NCBI RefSeq assembly: GCF_022539315.1 | Contig: NC_066336.1 | Span: forward strand, 5,522,600-5,586,599 | Origin: Serinus canaria | Lineage: Eukaryota; Chordata; Aves; Passeriformes; Fringillidae | Direction: 5' to 3' | DNA: 64,000 nucleotides | Shown: positions 34,501 through 46,548 of the stretch, piece by piece | Layout of the letters: every line of letters starts with the position of its first letter | Position numbering within the stretch: position 1 is the first letter of the stretch | The notes under the pieces: generated by a model | Databases searched by the model: none | The model's input: the letters and a program-made list of their open reading frames with translations, nothing else | What the model was told of the DNA's origin: nothing | Translations under genes and position numbers: made by a program

Positions 34501-35560
34501 CCGCTCAGAGAGGCTGGAATGGCCCAGGACGTGGCGGGAGCTGGTGACAGCTCCGAGCAGCACCAGGAGCTGTCCCGGCCCCTCCCGGGGGTGAACAAAC
34601 ACATCCAGGAGCCCCCGGGCTCGCAGCAGCCCCGAATTTCTGCACTGTCTGTGTTTCACAGCCCGAGGGCCGAGCGGGACGCTGGAGGTTTGCAGCTCAG
34701 CCCTGCAGGGATGGAAGGCAAAGCCCCGCGTCCCCTGGAGCCATCCCGGCCCCGGGGACAGCCCGAGGTCCCGGCCGGGAGGAAACGGCCCCAGCGGAGG
34801 GTGAGGAAGCTGCGGAGCCCTGGTGAACACATGGCCGCGGAGCGAAAGCCAAATGCAGAAGGAAGCAGAAGGTGACAGCGGAGATACCGTGACTAACGGG
34901 ATCTCCCAGGGCTGCGGGGGAACCGGCGCTGCCTTGAGGCGGCCGGGGATGTGCTGGGAGCTCGGCGCGGCCCCTGATAGCATCAAATGGCACCCAGGTG
35001 GTTCCGAGGATGACAGATAAAGGCGGCGAGCAGGAACACGATTGCAGAAGTGACACCCGCACCAGTTCTCGGCCGGGACCGGTGGTTTCTCACCTCAGGT
35101 CCCAGTGCACATTCCCCAAACCCAGCCCTGGATGAGCATCCTCAAAGTTTTCCTCACGCCGAGGCAGGCAGAGTGTTGGTGAGGGGTGGGCAGCATCCCC
35201 GCACCTCTAAACTCTCCCATTCCCAAAAAATCCCCTCTCAGCCCTGCCCTCGGGTGCCTTTTCACCACACCGAACCACCCAAACGCTTTTCCATAGGGGA
35301 ATTATTGCCTTCGGTGCCTTCCCCAGCTGCCACAAAGGAGGGCAGAGCTCGAGGGGCTCCCAAAACAAAACACGAACCCTCCAAAATCCCCTGCCCGGCA
35401 CCCGGGGGGGCTCTGGTGAGGGACACTCCGAGCAGGAGCATCTCCCGTGGAGCAGGCTCAGAGCAGAGCTCAACTCGAATTCCCCCTGGAACTGAGATCC
35501 CGGGCAGGAGCAGCAGCCCCAGCTTGCTCGCAGCCCTTCTCCGCTCCTTTCACCAAAGTC
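31561..35560. other. Intergenic sequence with small tandem repeats and homopolymers
   Basis: Mostly unique. Small repeats: an 18-bp unit (AAAGAAATGGTCCATCCC) at 32256-32328, a unit of about 21 bp containing GCGGTGACAAA at 33390-33465, and a G-run at 34013-34027 followed by A-rich sequence to 34067. No gene was recognised. Confidence 0.5.
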
Positions 35561-35930
35561 TCACCATATTAAGCAGCTGAACTGCATCATCCGAGGAGTG
35601 TCAAATTGGTTTTAGATGGTTCTAATTATAACCAGGAAGTTTTAAAGTGTGTGGGTGGAAAGGAATGCAGCAGATTAATTTAATAGCAGTTACCACGGCA
35701 CAATGGTGCTTCAATTAAGAGTTCTTTCTGACTGGGATTTGTTGGGTTTTGTGTTGTTTTTTTTTTTTTTTTTATTTTTCCCTGTTAATAATAAATGTCA
35801 CAAATGAGAATAGACATATTACTTCATCAGATGCTTTGGCATATCTCTTCGCAGAGAGCCTTTTGTGCAGAAATAGTAGCTGAAAGGGTAATTTTATGGA
35901 GCTTAGCACTCACTTAACACTTTAGGAGCC
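35561..35930. promoter_or_regulatory. AT-rich unique island, candidate enhancer
   Basis: Non-repetitive AT-rich block, apart from a T-run at 35758-35773, with GC-rich flanks on both sides. It contains TTAATTTAATAG, CTTCAATTAAGAG and TAATAATAAATG. Composition only. Confidence 0.35.
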
Positions 35931-36535
35931 AAAATCGGGCCTCAGCAGAAACCCAGGAAGCTGCACCTGTTTCCATGCCGGCACGATCCCGCTGCAGAGC
36001 CACAAAGAGCCCTCCCCGTGCCGGGAAATGGTGTGTGAGGCACGAACCCGGGGCGAGCATCCTGCTCCGGCGGCTGGGGAGCGCATGGCGAGCGGGATCT
36101 GCGCTCCCGGGAGCCTCCTTCTGCTTCCCCGGCCTGTGAACCCCGAGCCCGCCCAGCTGGGGGGTGGCCCGGGGGCACGGAGGGAGCAGGACAGGGAAGA
36201 GGCTCCGTCCCTTTGAACAGCGTGGGGGTTCCCAGTCCCAGGTGTCCGGACGGGAAGCGCCGCTCCCGGCCCTGCCAAGACAGAGGGGCCGCGGGTGGGG
36301 CGGGCTCGGAGCCTTCCCGGGGCCGGGATGTGCCCCACGGATCCGCCACCGTGTCCCTGGAAAAGGGACAGCCCAGCCCTGTTCCTCCCCCGTGAGCCGC
36401 TCTCATTAACGCCCGGCGCTAATTACCTGAGGCCCGGAGCGCAGCGGAGCCCCGATTCCCTCCCGGGCGCTTTTCCCTCCGCTGCTGGAAGAGTTCCCCG
36501 GCTGAGTGAGGGGAACCCGCCCGGCCCGAAATCGC

Positions 36536-36625
36536 CTTGCTCGGGGTTTATTTGGTCGGGATTATTTGCTCGGGGTTTATTTTGTCGGGGTTTGTTTTGT
36601 CGGGGTTTGTTTCGTCTGGGTTAAC
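36536..36625. repeat. Short G/T-rich tandem repeat
   Basis: Five or six copies of a unit of about 16 bp close to TCGGGGTTTGTTTTG. Confidence 0.9.
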
Positions 36626-38319
36626 CTCTTTGAGAGGTTGACTCTGGTCGGTTTCGAGGGGGAGCCCGCTGGGATGGGGGCAACCCACGGAGAGCCCGAG
36701 GCAGGCTGGAAATAACCTGAAATTCTGCTTCAAAGAGTCTTTCTGCCCCATAGATCCTGTCTTATGGATCCTCTGTACCCCACACATCCTGTCTGAGGGA
36801 GGGAGACAAAACCGCCGGGAAATGGCAGCAAAAAGAGCTCTAAAAAGCGAACCTGTGGCTGGGAGGGGCCAGGGGACACCCCGATACCTCCGGGCCCCAG
36901 GGACAGCCCCGCTGCTGGCACGGACACCCCGTGGAGCCCCAGAATTCCCAGCAGGGCACCCAGGAGAGGGGCACTGGGAGCACTGGGGGCACTGGGAGGA
37001 GCCCCCCCCCAGCCACTCAACCCCAGTTTGGGGGTGCGGCCCTGCTGCTCTACCAGCACCAGCTTCATTTTAATCCTTTAACGATGCCCGAGGTGTGTTT
37101 CCCACGCCAGAAACATCCCAAACTGCCCCGCTGTGGGACAGGGACACATTCCCGGGAGCCACCTCAGCGCCCCTTCCCCCAGTGCCCCCCCCGGCCCTGC
37201 CCAAGGAGCCCGGGGGAGCTTCCCTGGCCACGGCCGAGTGCTGGAAAACAGCAAAGCCTGACCGATATTCCCCAAAATCCGGCTCTGTCTCGGTGATTTG
37301 TGTCCGCTGCGATATCGAACCGCTGCCTGGAGGGACTCGGGTACTTAAAAACCCCGCGCAGGAGGCAAACAGGGAGATTTATTATTTTACTTTTGTGGTT
37401 TTCAGATAGTTTATGACACCGGGCTAATAACTCCCGAACCAAAATCTTCATTGATCCGGGGGAAACGTGACGTTATCCTCCCTCCCTGAGCCCCCGGAGG
37501 GGCAGCTGCCCTCCAGGGATGGCTCCATCCTGAGGGGGCTCCAGCCGGGTGTCCCACAGCAGGGACAGGAACAAATCCTGAGCACCCGGGGCACCCTCCC
37601 GGCTCTCCCGAGGCGCTGGGACTCCTTCCAGGATCACCGCGATTGTCCCTTCCCCTCTCCCAGCTCCCTCCAGCCTCCCCCTCCCCCTCAACAGCACCCC
37701 CAGGTCCACCTCCCCGCGCTGGGGACAGTTAATGAATTGTCACTTGTCGCATCGCCACACCCGGCTCGCCATCCCTGCAGGTTTGGGGGGGGCTACCCCA
37801 TCCCAGCGGGCTGAGCCACACCAGGGCTGGCACCTCCCCACGGGGGACATCGGCCGAGCTGTCCCCGAGGGGACACGGGCACAGGGAGGTGGCGCAGCCC
37901 CGGGTTCGTGCGATAAAACACAAAATCTGCTTCATTTCCCATGCACGGTAACGACCGAGCCGCCCTCAGCCAGGAAACCCCGCCAGGTTCCGGCTTTTAG
38001 GGGAGAAGATGAGACCGGGCAGGAGCTGCCGGGAGCCGCCCCCTCCGCAGGCTCGGAGAGGCTCAGAAAGGAGCAGCCCTGCCTGGGGAGGCTGGGCTTT
38101 ATCAGCCCGGGGGGCTGTGGATCCCAAACCGTGCCATCCTGCTCCCCCAGCCCACTATGGGTCCCAAACCATCCCATTCTGCCAGCCCACTGTGGATCCT
38201 AAACCATCCCACCCCACTGAGCCCAGCCCACTGCCCCAATTCCAGCTCTGATCCTGGGCTGGAGCACAGGCAGGGAGGGCATGGGCAAGGCAGCTCCTCA
38301 TGAGGGCACCAAGGACACC
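36626..38319. other. Intergenic unique sequence
   Basis: No gene recognised. Short CCCACTGTGGATCCCAAACC-like repeats occur at 38110-38215. Confidence 0.4.
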
Positions 38320-38795
38320 CAGCAGGACCCTCCCTGTGACTCCAGGGAAAGCAGGGAGGATTTCCCCCTTTGCCCATCCCAGGGACACCCAGCAGGACCC
38401 TCCCTGTGATTCCAGGGAAAGCAGGGAGGATTTCCCCCTTTGCCCATCCCAGGGACACCCAGCAGGACCCTCCCTGTGACTCCAGGGAAAGCAGGGAGGA
38501 TTTCCCCCTTTGCCCATCCCAGGGACACCCAGCAGGACCCTCCCTGTGACTCCAGGGAAAGCAGGGAGGATTTCCCCCTTTGCCCATCCCAGGGACACCC
38601 AGCAGGACCCTCCCTGTGATTCCAGGGAAAGCAGGGAGGATTTCCCCCTTTGCCCATCCCAGGGACACCCAGCAGGACCCTCCCTGTGATTCCAGGGAAA
38701 GCAGGGAGGATTTCCCCCTTTGCCCATCCCAGGGACACCCAGCAGGACCTGCCCTGTGATTCCAGGGAAAGCAGGGAGGATTTCCCATTTTCCCC
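38320..38795. repeat. 70-bp minisatellite, seven near-identical copies
   Basis: TCCAGGGAAA recurs at 38341, 38411, 38481, 38551, 38621, 38691 and 38761, exactly 70 bp apart. Copies differ mainly at one C/T position (GTGAC or GTGAT). All three minus-strand frames stay open through the array. Confidence 0.99.
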
Positions 38796-38839
38796 CTGGC
38801 TCTCTGCTGGCATTGAAGACAAACCACTGCCATCATTTG

Positions 38840-39290
38840 AACTCCAGGATCAAGACCTAATTCAATCCCACCCAGCTCATTGTTGGAGGGCTGAGCATTA
38901 GACTGAAACCCTAAGCCAGGCCTGCAGTCATTTGGCTGGGGAGGAATTGATTTTGGCCATCAGCACTTTCTCATTTTCGATGGAGTCCCCACGTAACCAG
39001 GTTAATTTCTGTTAATCCCATTAGCCAGGTACTTCTGGCTCTCCAGCCCAATGATTTTGTGTCTGATCTGAAAGATTGTAATTGCAACCCAAGAGGACAC
39101 AAACGGGAGCCTGTGATGGAGAGGAACCGGCCTGACACAGACCCAGCTTCTATTCCACCTAAAATCCAAACCCTCTCCAAATTTCCTCCTGGTTAATGAC
39201 CACGCACAATAAGATCTGTCCCTAATTAATTTCCCCACAGTTCAGATCCCTCATTTTGCTGGATTAATGTTATTATTACAACTTTGGTTG
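38840..39290. promoter_or_regulatory. Non-repetitive AT-richer island, candidate conserved element
   Basis: About 450 bp of unique sequence lies between two arrays. It has balanced composition and several ATTA cores. Its lack of repeats in a repeat-dense stretch is suggestive, but untested. Confidence 0.35.
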
Positions 39291-39964
39291 GGTCCTGCAC
39301 AAGTTCCAGGCCCAGTTTTCTTTTTCTTGGCTCAGGTCAGGGCTGGTGCTTGCCCAGGGCTTCCCGGGGAGGCTGATCCCAGGATCCCACCGGAGCCAGC
39401 CCCAGGGCTCCCAGCCCTGAGGGAACCCCTGGCACTGCCCCAGAGGAGATTTGCCCCAGGTCTGAGATCTCCAGCTGGGGGAAAAGGGGGTTCCAAAGGG
39501 GGGGAGTTTTGAACTAAAAGAGAGGAGTCCCCCCAGAACATCCAAGGTGTGGCAGGGTCCCCACCTGGCTGGGGACATCGGTGCCCTGTTGTCACTGCTA
39601 ATGAGGGCTGGGAGCAGGGTGAGCATGCCTGCATTCCTGCCTGCATCTCTGCCTGCATCCCTGCAAACCGGCATCCCTGCAGCCCTGCAGCTCTCCCTGC
39701 AGCCCCGCCTGCATCCCCTGCTCGCCAGGGCTCCTTCCTTCCGCAGCCGCGGCGCTCGCAGCACGCCCGGGCCGGGGCAGCAGCTGCGGAGCACTCGGAG
39801 CTCGCTCGGGCAGGAAACGCCGGCGGCTCCCGCAGCTGCGGGGCTGAGCCAGGGCTCACACGCGAGGGACACGTGGCACGGGCTGGTGGCACCGGGGGAC
39901 ACGGCGGGGACACCGGGAGGGGACAGCGGGAGGAAGGGCTGGGCTGGGCACCGGGGCAGGAGGG

Positions 39965-40690
39965 ACCTGTGGGGACACGGGAGTGACCATCACAGAGTGT
40001 GGGGACACCAGAGTGACCATCACAGCCCAGGGACACGGGAGTGACCGTCACAGAGTGTGGGGACACCAGAGTGACCATCACAGAGTGTGGGGACACCAGA
40101 GTGACCATCACAGCCCAGGGACACCAGAGTGACCATCACAGAGTGTGGGGACACGGGAGTGACCATCACAGCCCAGGGACACGGGAGTGACCATCACAGA
40201 GTGTGGGGACACCAGAGTGACCATCACAGCCCAGGGACACGGGAGTGATAGTCACAGAGTGTGGGGACACCAGAGTGACCATCACAGCCCAGGGACACGG
40301 GAGTGATAGTCACAGAGTGTGGGGACACCAGAGTGACCATCACAGCCCAGGGACACCAGAGTGACCATCACAGAGTGTGGGGACACGGGAGTGACCATCA
40401 CAGCCCAGGGACACGGGAGTGACCATCACAGAGTGTGGGGACACGGGAGTGACCATCACAGCCCAGGGACACGGGAGTGACCGTCACAGAGTGTGGGGAC
40501 ACCAGAGTGACCATCACAGCTCAGGGACACGGGAGTGACCATCACAGAGTGTGGGGACACGGGAGTGACCATCACAGCCCAGGGACACGGGAGTGATAGT
40601 CACAGAGTGTGGGGACACCAGAGTGACCATCACAGCCCAGGGACACGGGAGTGATAGTCACAGAGTGTGGGGACACCAGAGTGACCCACT
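39965..40690. repeat. 59-bp composite minisatellite, about 12 copies
   Basis: Each unit has two half-units of about 30 bp. Both carry GTGACCATCACAG, one preceded by GGGACACGGGA and one by GGGACACCAGA. Some copies have GTGATAGTCACAG instead, giving the higher-order pattern. Confidence 0.98.
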
Positions 40691-40719
40691 GTGGTGCAGG
40701 TCCAAGCTGTGGCACTGCA

Positions 40720-40950
40720 GGTCTGGATTGTGGCATTGCACACCCAAACCATGGAACGGCACACCCAAAATACGAAATTGCACACCCAAACCATGGAACG
40801 GCACACCCAAAACACGGAATTGCACACCCAAAATGTGGAATTGGAATTGAACTGCACACCCAAAATATGAAATTGCACACCCAAATCTTGGAGTTACACA
40901 CCCAAAATATGGAATTTCACCCCCAAAACATGAAATGACACACCTAAACC
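40720..40950. repeat. About 20-bp minisatellite (CACACCCAAAACATGGAATTG)-like
   Basis: About eleven copies of a CACACCCAAA core followed by a variable ATGGAATTG or ATGGAACGG part. Confidence 0.95.
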
Positions 40951-41429
40951 ACATCACTGCATACCCAAGCCCTCCATACCCCTGTCCCCTGGGCTGGGGG
41001 GTCACACCTCTGGGGTCCCAGGCTCCGTGGCCTCAGCCACGCCCTCACCATTATTTTCCCATCATTTTCCCATTATTTTCCCAGGAACATCCCAGCCTCT
41101 CCTTTCCCCCTGGCCCAGGCCAGGAGCTGCTCCCTGAGAAGGGCTCGGGGGCAGGTAAGGGATGCTGCTCCCCAGCCCGGCCAGGACCTTCCCCTTCGAG
41201 AGGCCCAAATCCACCCGAGATGAGTCAGTTCCTCCGAGCTCCAGCCCCTGTTCTACATGGAACTGGAATTTTTCATTTCATTTCGGCCCTGCAGGGGAGG
41301 CAGAGCTGCAGGAGACAATGGAGGCAGCTCCGAGAAACACAAACACTCTAAAATCTAAAAATACACCCGCTGTCGGTGCCAGCCAGAGCAGCCCTGCCAT
41401 CTAAACCCGCTCCTCCTCACCCCAATCCC

Positions 41430-42180
41430 CTCTTCTGGGGTGGTTTTAATCCCTCGGCAGTGAAACTGAGGGGACAGAGGAGTTCTGGGGTGGTTTTAAT
41501 CCTTTGGCAGTGGAGCTGAGGGGGCAGAGGAGTTCTGGGGTGTTTTTAATCCCAGGGAAGTGGAAGTGAGGGGGAAGAGGAGTTCTGAGGTGTTTTTAAC
41601 CCCTCAGCAGTGCAGGGAAGCGGAGCTGAGGGGACAGAGCAGTTCTGGGGTGGTTTTAATCCTTTGGCAGAGGAAGAAAGCAGAATTAAGGGAGCAGAGG
41701 AGTTCTGGGGGGTTTTTAATCCCAGGGAAGTGGAGTTGAGGGGACAGAGGTGTTTTTAATCCCTTAGCAGAGGATGGGAGCGGAGCTGAGGGGCCCAGGC
41801 CAGGCAGGGCCACCCACGGCCGGGGCTGGGCAGCAGAGGAGAGCAGAGCTGAGGGGGCAGAGGTGTCCTGGGGTGTTTTTAACCCCTTGGCAGCAGAGCT
41901 GAGGGGGCAGAGGAGTTCTGGGTATTTTTAATCCCAGGGAAGTGAAGCTGAGGGGACAGAGGTGTTTTTAATCCCTTTGCAGATGGGAGCGGAGCTGAGG
42001 GGCCCAGGCCAGCAGGGCCACCCACGGCCGGCAGAGGAGAGCAGAGCTGAGGGGGCAGAGGTGTCCTGGGGTGTTTTTAACCCCTTGGCAGCAGAGCTGA
42101 GGGGGCAGAGGAGTTCTGGGTGTTTTTAATCCCTTATCAGAGATGGAAGCGGAGCTGAGGGGCCCAGGCCGGCAGGGCCG
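41430..42180. repeat. Minisatellite upstream of SYF2 with higher-order duplication
   Basis: Units of about 58 bp contain GAGGAGTTCTGGGGTG, TTTTTAATCCC and GCAGTGGAGCTGAGGGG. A larger block (GGGAGCGGAGCTGAGGGGCC through CACCCACGGCCGG) recurs near 41776, 41987 and 42147. The array ends about 470 bp before the SYF2 start. Confidence 0.95.
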
Positions 42181-42189
42181 CTCATGGCC

Positions 42190-42900
42190 GGGGCTGCGCC
42201 TCCCTCTGCCGGGCGGCCGCGGCTCCGCTGCGAACCCCGCTCCGCCTGCAGCCCTCAGCCGAAGGCTCTGGGGCTGTTCTGCAAAGGAAACCGAACATCC
42301 CCAGCCCTCCTGCCAGCCCTGTGCGCACAGAAAGGCTTTACAGAGATGGTTCATCCCAACGCAGGATAAATTCATAATAAATCTTCATGTGAGGCTGCGA
42401 GAGCCCAGCCACGGAAATCTGGACTTTCTTCGCTCAGAATTTATTCATTCATTTATTTATTTATTTCCCCTGTAACGTTGCCCTGTTTTGGGTCTCCGGA
42501 GGGATTTTGCGGATTTTGGGAGAACTCCGGGATGCAGCGGCGGCAGCACCTCCCGGCCGCTAGGGGGCGCCCGGCAGGACGCGCCAGAAGCCGGAAGCGC
42601 TGGGAGCACCGGAAGCGGCGGAAGGCGGAAGTGCTGGCGGGGCGCGATGGCGGCGGCGGTGTCGGCCCTCAGCAGCCTGGGGGTACCCGAGGCCGATGTT
42701 GGGGTGAGACAGGGGTGGGATCGGGTGGGACGGGGGTCCCGACTCCTCCCGGGGCTCCTGGCTGAGTGCGGCTCGTTGCAGAGCGAGGAGGAAGAGGAGG
42801 AGGAGGAGGCAGAGCCTGGCCCATCCGCGGCGGCGGCGGCGGAGCAGAGGCGGGAGGAGCGGCTGCGCCGGTTCCGGGAGCTCCACATGAAGCGGGTACG
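42190..42900. promoter_or_regulatory. CpG-rich SYF2 promoter region
   Basis: CpG-rich sequence at 42195-42260 and 42530-42900 flanks an AT-rich gap at 42360-42470. GGAAGCGCTGGGAGCACC and ACCGGAAGCGGCGGAAG just before the ATG carry GGAA/CGGAAG ETS-type motifs, common in housekeeping promoters. Confidence 0.6.
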
Positions 42901-45679
42901 GGGAACGAGACCAGGACCGAGCCCAAACACTGCATGGCTGGCGCTGGGTATCGGGCTGGGCGATCAGAGCTGGGCCCTGATTGCTGTGGGGTTGTTCGGG
43001 GTGGGTTTGTGCCCCCCGAGGTTTGGGGTTGTTCAGTTTGGGATTGTGCCCCTCGGGGTTGTTCTCTCTCTCTCTGTGCTGGAGTTTGCCCTGTTTGGTT
43101 CCAGTACGAGGCCTGCAAGCTGAACAGCCAGGAGGTGGTGGAGGAGGACAAGAGGCTGAAGCTGCCCCCGAACTGGGAAGCTAAAAAAGCTCGGCTGGAG
43201 TGGGAGCTGCAGGTGCAGGAGAAGAAGAAGGTAAAGAACTCCCCCAGAGCCCGGGGTGTGCAGGCACTCACAGGTGTCACCCCAAATCCCTCTGCTAATT
43301 AGCTCACTGCTGATTGTCACCCCAAATCCCTGTGCTGATTAACTCCTGTCACCCCAAATCCCTGTGCTGATTAACTCCTGTCACCCCAAATCCCTGTGCT
43401 GATTAACTCCTGTCACCCCAAATCCATGTGCTGATAACTCCTGTCACCCCAAATCCTGTGCGATACTCCTGTCACCCAAATCCCTGTGCTGATTAACTCC
43501 TGTCTGTCACCCCAAATCCCTGTGCTGATAACTCCTGTCACCCCAAATCCCTGTGCTGATAACTCCTGACTGTCACCCCAAATCCCTGTGCTGATTAACT
43601 CCTGATTGTTGCAATCCCTGTGCTGATTAACTCCTGATTGTCACCCCAAATCCCTGTGCTGATAACTCCTGTCACCCCAAATCCATGTGCTGATAACTCC
43701 TGTCACCCCAAATCCATGTGCTGATAACTCCTGTCACCCCAAATCCCTGTGCTGATTAACTCCTGACACCCCAAATCCCTGTGCTGATTAACTCCTGTCA
43801 CCCCAAATCCCTGTGCTGATAACTCCTGTCACCCCAAATCCGTGTGCTGATTAACTCCTGTCTGTCACCCCAAATCCCTGTGCTGATAACTCCTGTCACC
43901 CCAAATCCCTGTGCTGATAACTCCTGTCACCCCAAATCCCTGTGCTGATAACTCCTGATTGTTGCAATCCCTGCCGCTCAGCAATGGATTTGTGAGGAAT
44001 TCCAGCTGGGCTGAGCTGGGATGAGCTGGGCTGGGCTGTGCAGAGCTGGGATGAGCTGGGCTGGGTTGGGCTGAGCTGGGATGAGCTGGGCTGGGCTGTG
44101 CAGAGCTGGGATTAGCAGAGCTGCTCTCCCAGGAGTGTGCAGCCCGGGGTGAGGACTACGAGCGGGTGAAGCTGCTGGAGGTCAGCGCCGAGGACGCCGA
44201 GAGGTGGGAGAGGAAGAGGAAGAAGAAGAACCCCGACCTGGGCTTCTCAGGTGATACTAAAAATGATATAAAATATATTTAAAATGCTATAAAATAAAGC
44301 TATTTATATATAAGATGACAGATTACACTATACAAAGGGCAGGTAAAAGGGATTACAAATTGTTCTGTGGTCAGTAATAACTTGCGAATGGCAATGCTAT
44401 AAAAGATATGAAAAATGGCATAAAATTTATTATAAGTGGTGTAAAATATATAAAATAATTCTATAAAATGCATTAAAAATGCTATAAAATAATAAATAAT
44501 GCTATAAAACATGTTAAATACTGCTGTAAAAGTCACTAAGTGCTGTCATTTGTGACCCAGACTACGCGGCGGCGCAGCTGCGCCAGTACCAGCGGCTGAC
44601 CCGGCAGATCAAGCCCGACCTGGAGCAGTATGAGAAGCTCAAGGAGCAGCAGTGAGTCCTGCTGTCAGTCCCTGTGGCACCTCTGAGGGACCAGCACACC
44701 CTGAAATCCCCCCTGCCCGTGCTGTAATCTCAGTGGCCCTGCTTCAGGAGGGGTGTGGGGTGATTAATGAGGTTCATTTCTCCCAGCTGGGCACTGCTGA
44801 GTTGGAGGAAATGTTCACCCAGTTGGGTCACGTTCCGGTGTGTAATCAGGCACTTCCTGGAGCAGGCTTTGGGGTTTTTAAGCTTGGTTTAAATGCCCAG
44901 TTTGCATTCAGACAGATTTGGCATTTCTGGGGGTTCTGTATCTTCCAGAGGCGCCTGCTGGTCCCTCTGTTGGCTTTAATGTTGACATTTGTCATCTGAG
45001 TCTGGGATTGCCGCAGCTGAGCGAGGTGTGACAGTGGAACTCAGGCTAAAGCCGGGAAACCACGAGGACATGGACAGGACAAGGGGTGAGGGGTTCAGAG
45101 TGAAAGAGCTGAGATTTAGGTTGGATGTTGGGAAGAAACTCTTCCCTGTGAGGGTGGGGAGGCCCTGGCAGAGGTTTCCCAGAGAGCTGTGCTGCCCCTG
45201 GATCCCTGGCAGTGCCCAAGGCCATGCTGGACAGGGCTTGGAGCAATTTGGGATGGTGGGAGGTGCAGGGGTGGCACTGGCTGGGATCCCCAGGAGCCTC
45301 AGCAGCGCCAGGTGTGTAACTGTGCTCTCCCACAGCGGGGAGGCCCTGTACCCCACCTCGGACAGCCTCCTGCACGGCACCCACGTGCCCTCCAAGGAGG
45401 GCGTGGACAGGATGGTGGCAGACCTGGAGAAGCAGTGAGTAGCGGGAGGGCACGGAGGGGTGGGCAGGGCTGGGGGTGCTGCAGGCCCGGGCTCAGCCCC
45501 TGCTGCCCCCCAGGATCGAGAAGAGGGAGAAGTACAGCCGGAGGCGGCCCTACAACGACGACGCCGACATCGACTACATCAACGAGAGGAACGCCAAGTT
45601 CAACCAGAAGGCAGAGAGGTTCTACGGGAAATACACGGCTGAGATCAAACAGAACCTGGAGAGGGGCACGGCCGTGTGA
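42647..45679 (+). CDS. SYF2: SYF2 pre-mRNA-splicing factor, complete, 7 exons, 256 aa
   Basis: Spliceosome protein of the NineTeen/XAB2-associated group, acting in the nucleus on activated spliceosomes. Exons: 42647-42703, 42782-42895, 43105-43230, 44133-44250, 44561-44651, 45336-45434 and 45514-45679 (771 nt, all GT-AG, phases agree). The N-terminus is low-complexity acidic and alanine-rich and differs from human. From RLRRFRELH onward it follows human SYF2 closely: [77 protein letters not shown] and the end [18 protein letters not shown]. The middle is strongly charged and probably helical. The protein is slightly longer than human (243 aa) because of the acidic N-terminal run. A minisatellite fills intron 3, a CR1 lies in intron 5, and the stop codon sits in a 56-bp tandem duplication. 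Polyadenylation signal at 45920. Confidence 0.97.
43290..43975. repeat. About 31-bp minisatellite in SYF2 intron 3
   Basis: About 22 copies of a unit near TCACCCCAAATCCCTGTGCT followed by GATTAACTCCTG, with small internal deletions. Confidence 0.98.
43996..44128. repeat. GAGCTGGGAT/GGGCTGGGCT repeat just before SYF2 exon 4
   Basis: Modules GAGCTGGGATGAGCTGGGCT and GGGCTGTGCAGAGCTGGGAT repeat with a period near 62 bp. The array ends within about 10 bp of the CTCTCCCAG acceptor at 44132. Confidence 0.9.
44251..44545. repeat. AT-rich degenerate repeat in SYF2 intron 4
   Basis: Degenerate units of ATAAAATGCT and TATAAAATA type occupy nearly the whole intron. Origin unclear; possibly derived from an AT-rich LTR internal region. 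Confidence 0.6.
45060..45300 (+). mobile_element. CR1 LINE fragment in SYF2 intron 5
   Basis: Typical CR1 3' sequence: TTTAGGTTGGATGTTGGGAA, GGGTGGGGAGGCCCTGGCAG, CAGTGCCCAAGGCC and GGTGGCACTGG. It ends about 35 bp before the exon 6 acceptor. Confidence 0.9.
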
Positions 45680-45756
45680 GCCTGCCTGGCCCAGCTCAGC
45701 TCAAACAGAACCTGGGGAGGGGCACGGCCCTGTGAGCCTGCCTGGCCCAGCTCACT
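45645..45756 (+). repeat. 56-bp tandem duplication across the SYF2 stop codon
   Basis: 45645-45700 and 45701-45756 match except at a few positions. Copy one holds the last codons and TGA stop; copy two lies in the 3' UTR and repeats the same end of the reading frame, stop included. Confidence 0.95.
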
Positions 45757-45919
45757 CCTGGCTCCCCTGTTACTCTTTTCTATTTTAAATTGTATCAAAA
45801 GTCGCTTGTGGCTGTTGCTCTCCCAGCTCCATGGTGTGTATAGCATGCTGAACAATGCAGAATTCAGCTGTAAATAGCTTTGGCTGCAGGAGTAGCCAGG
45901 TTCTGCCTTCCATGTTCTA

Positions 45920-45925
45920 AATAAA
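45920..45925 (+). terminator. SYF2 polyadenylation signal
   Basis: AATAAA about 240 nt after the SYF2 stop, followed by T-rich and GT-containing sequence (GTTGATTTCC, GGTTTGTTTGG). Confidence 0.8.
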
Positions 45926-46548
45926 CTCTTTGCTCTAATTTGGGAGTTGATTTCCTCAGGTTTGTTTGGCAGCAGGACAAAGAGCGGTGACATTCCCATG
46001 GAAAGGCAGCGCCCCCATCCCTCAGGAATTCCAAGGTGGCATTGCCCCTGGCAGTGCAGCTGCCCAGCCTCTCCCACAGGGACAGGACAGACACAGGATC
46101 CTCCCACCCATTCAAGGGTTAATTAAAGATGCTTTCAGATAGCAGTAGTCCAATTCAGTTTATTTTATTAATTTATTTGTACAAAAGCCAAGTTGGCCCA
46201 GTTATTCCCAGTCCATGCAAGAGCTCCTTTCTCCTGCAGCAGAGGTCGGGAGCCCTCCTGCACCTTTCCCTGCCTGCCTCACAGGGAGGCTGATCTTAAA
46301 CCAAATAAACACAAGCCTGTAGAAACGGGACATTTCTGTGGCAGGCAGCTGAAATCCTACACAATCCCCACTTCCAGAGGGACCCAGGGAAGGAGGTGGC
46401 CTGGATCAAGGCAGGATCCACTTCTGGAATGATGCAACAGCTCCCCTGTGTTGCAGCTCATGAGAGGAGCTGGGGAGTGCAAGGGAAACCCAGAAATAAC
46501 CACATGAACTCAGGCCTAACAGCTGACACAGCCAGTGCAAAACTAAAC

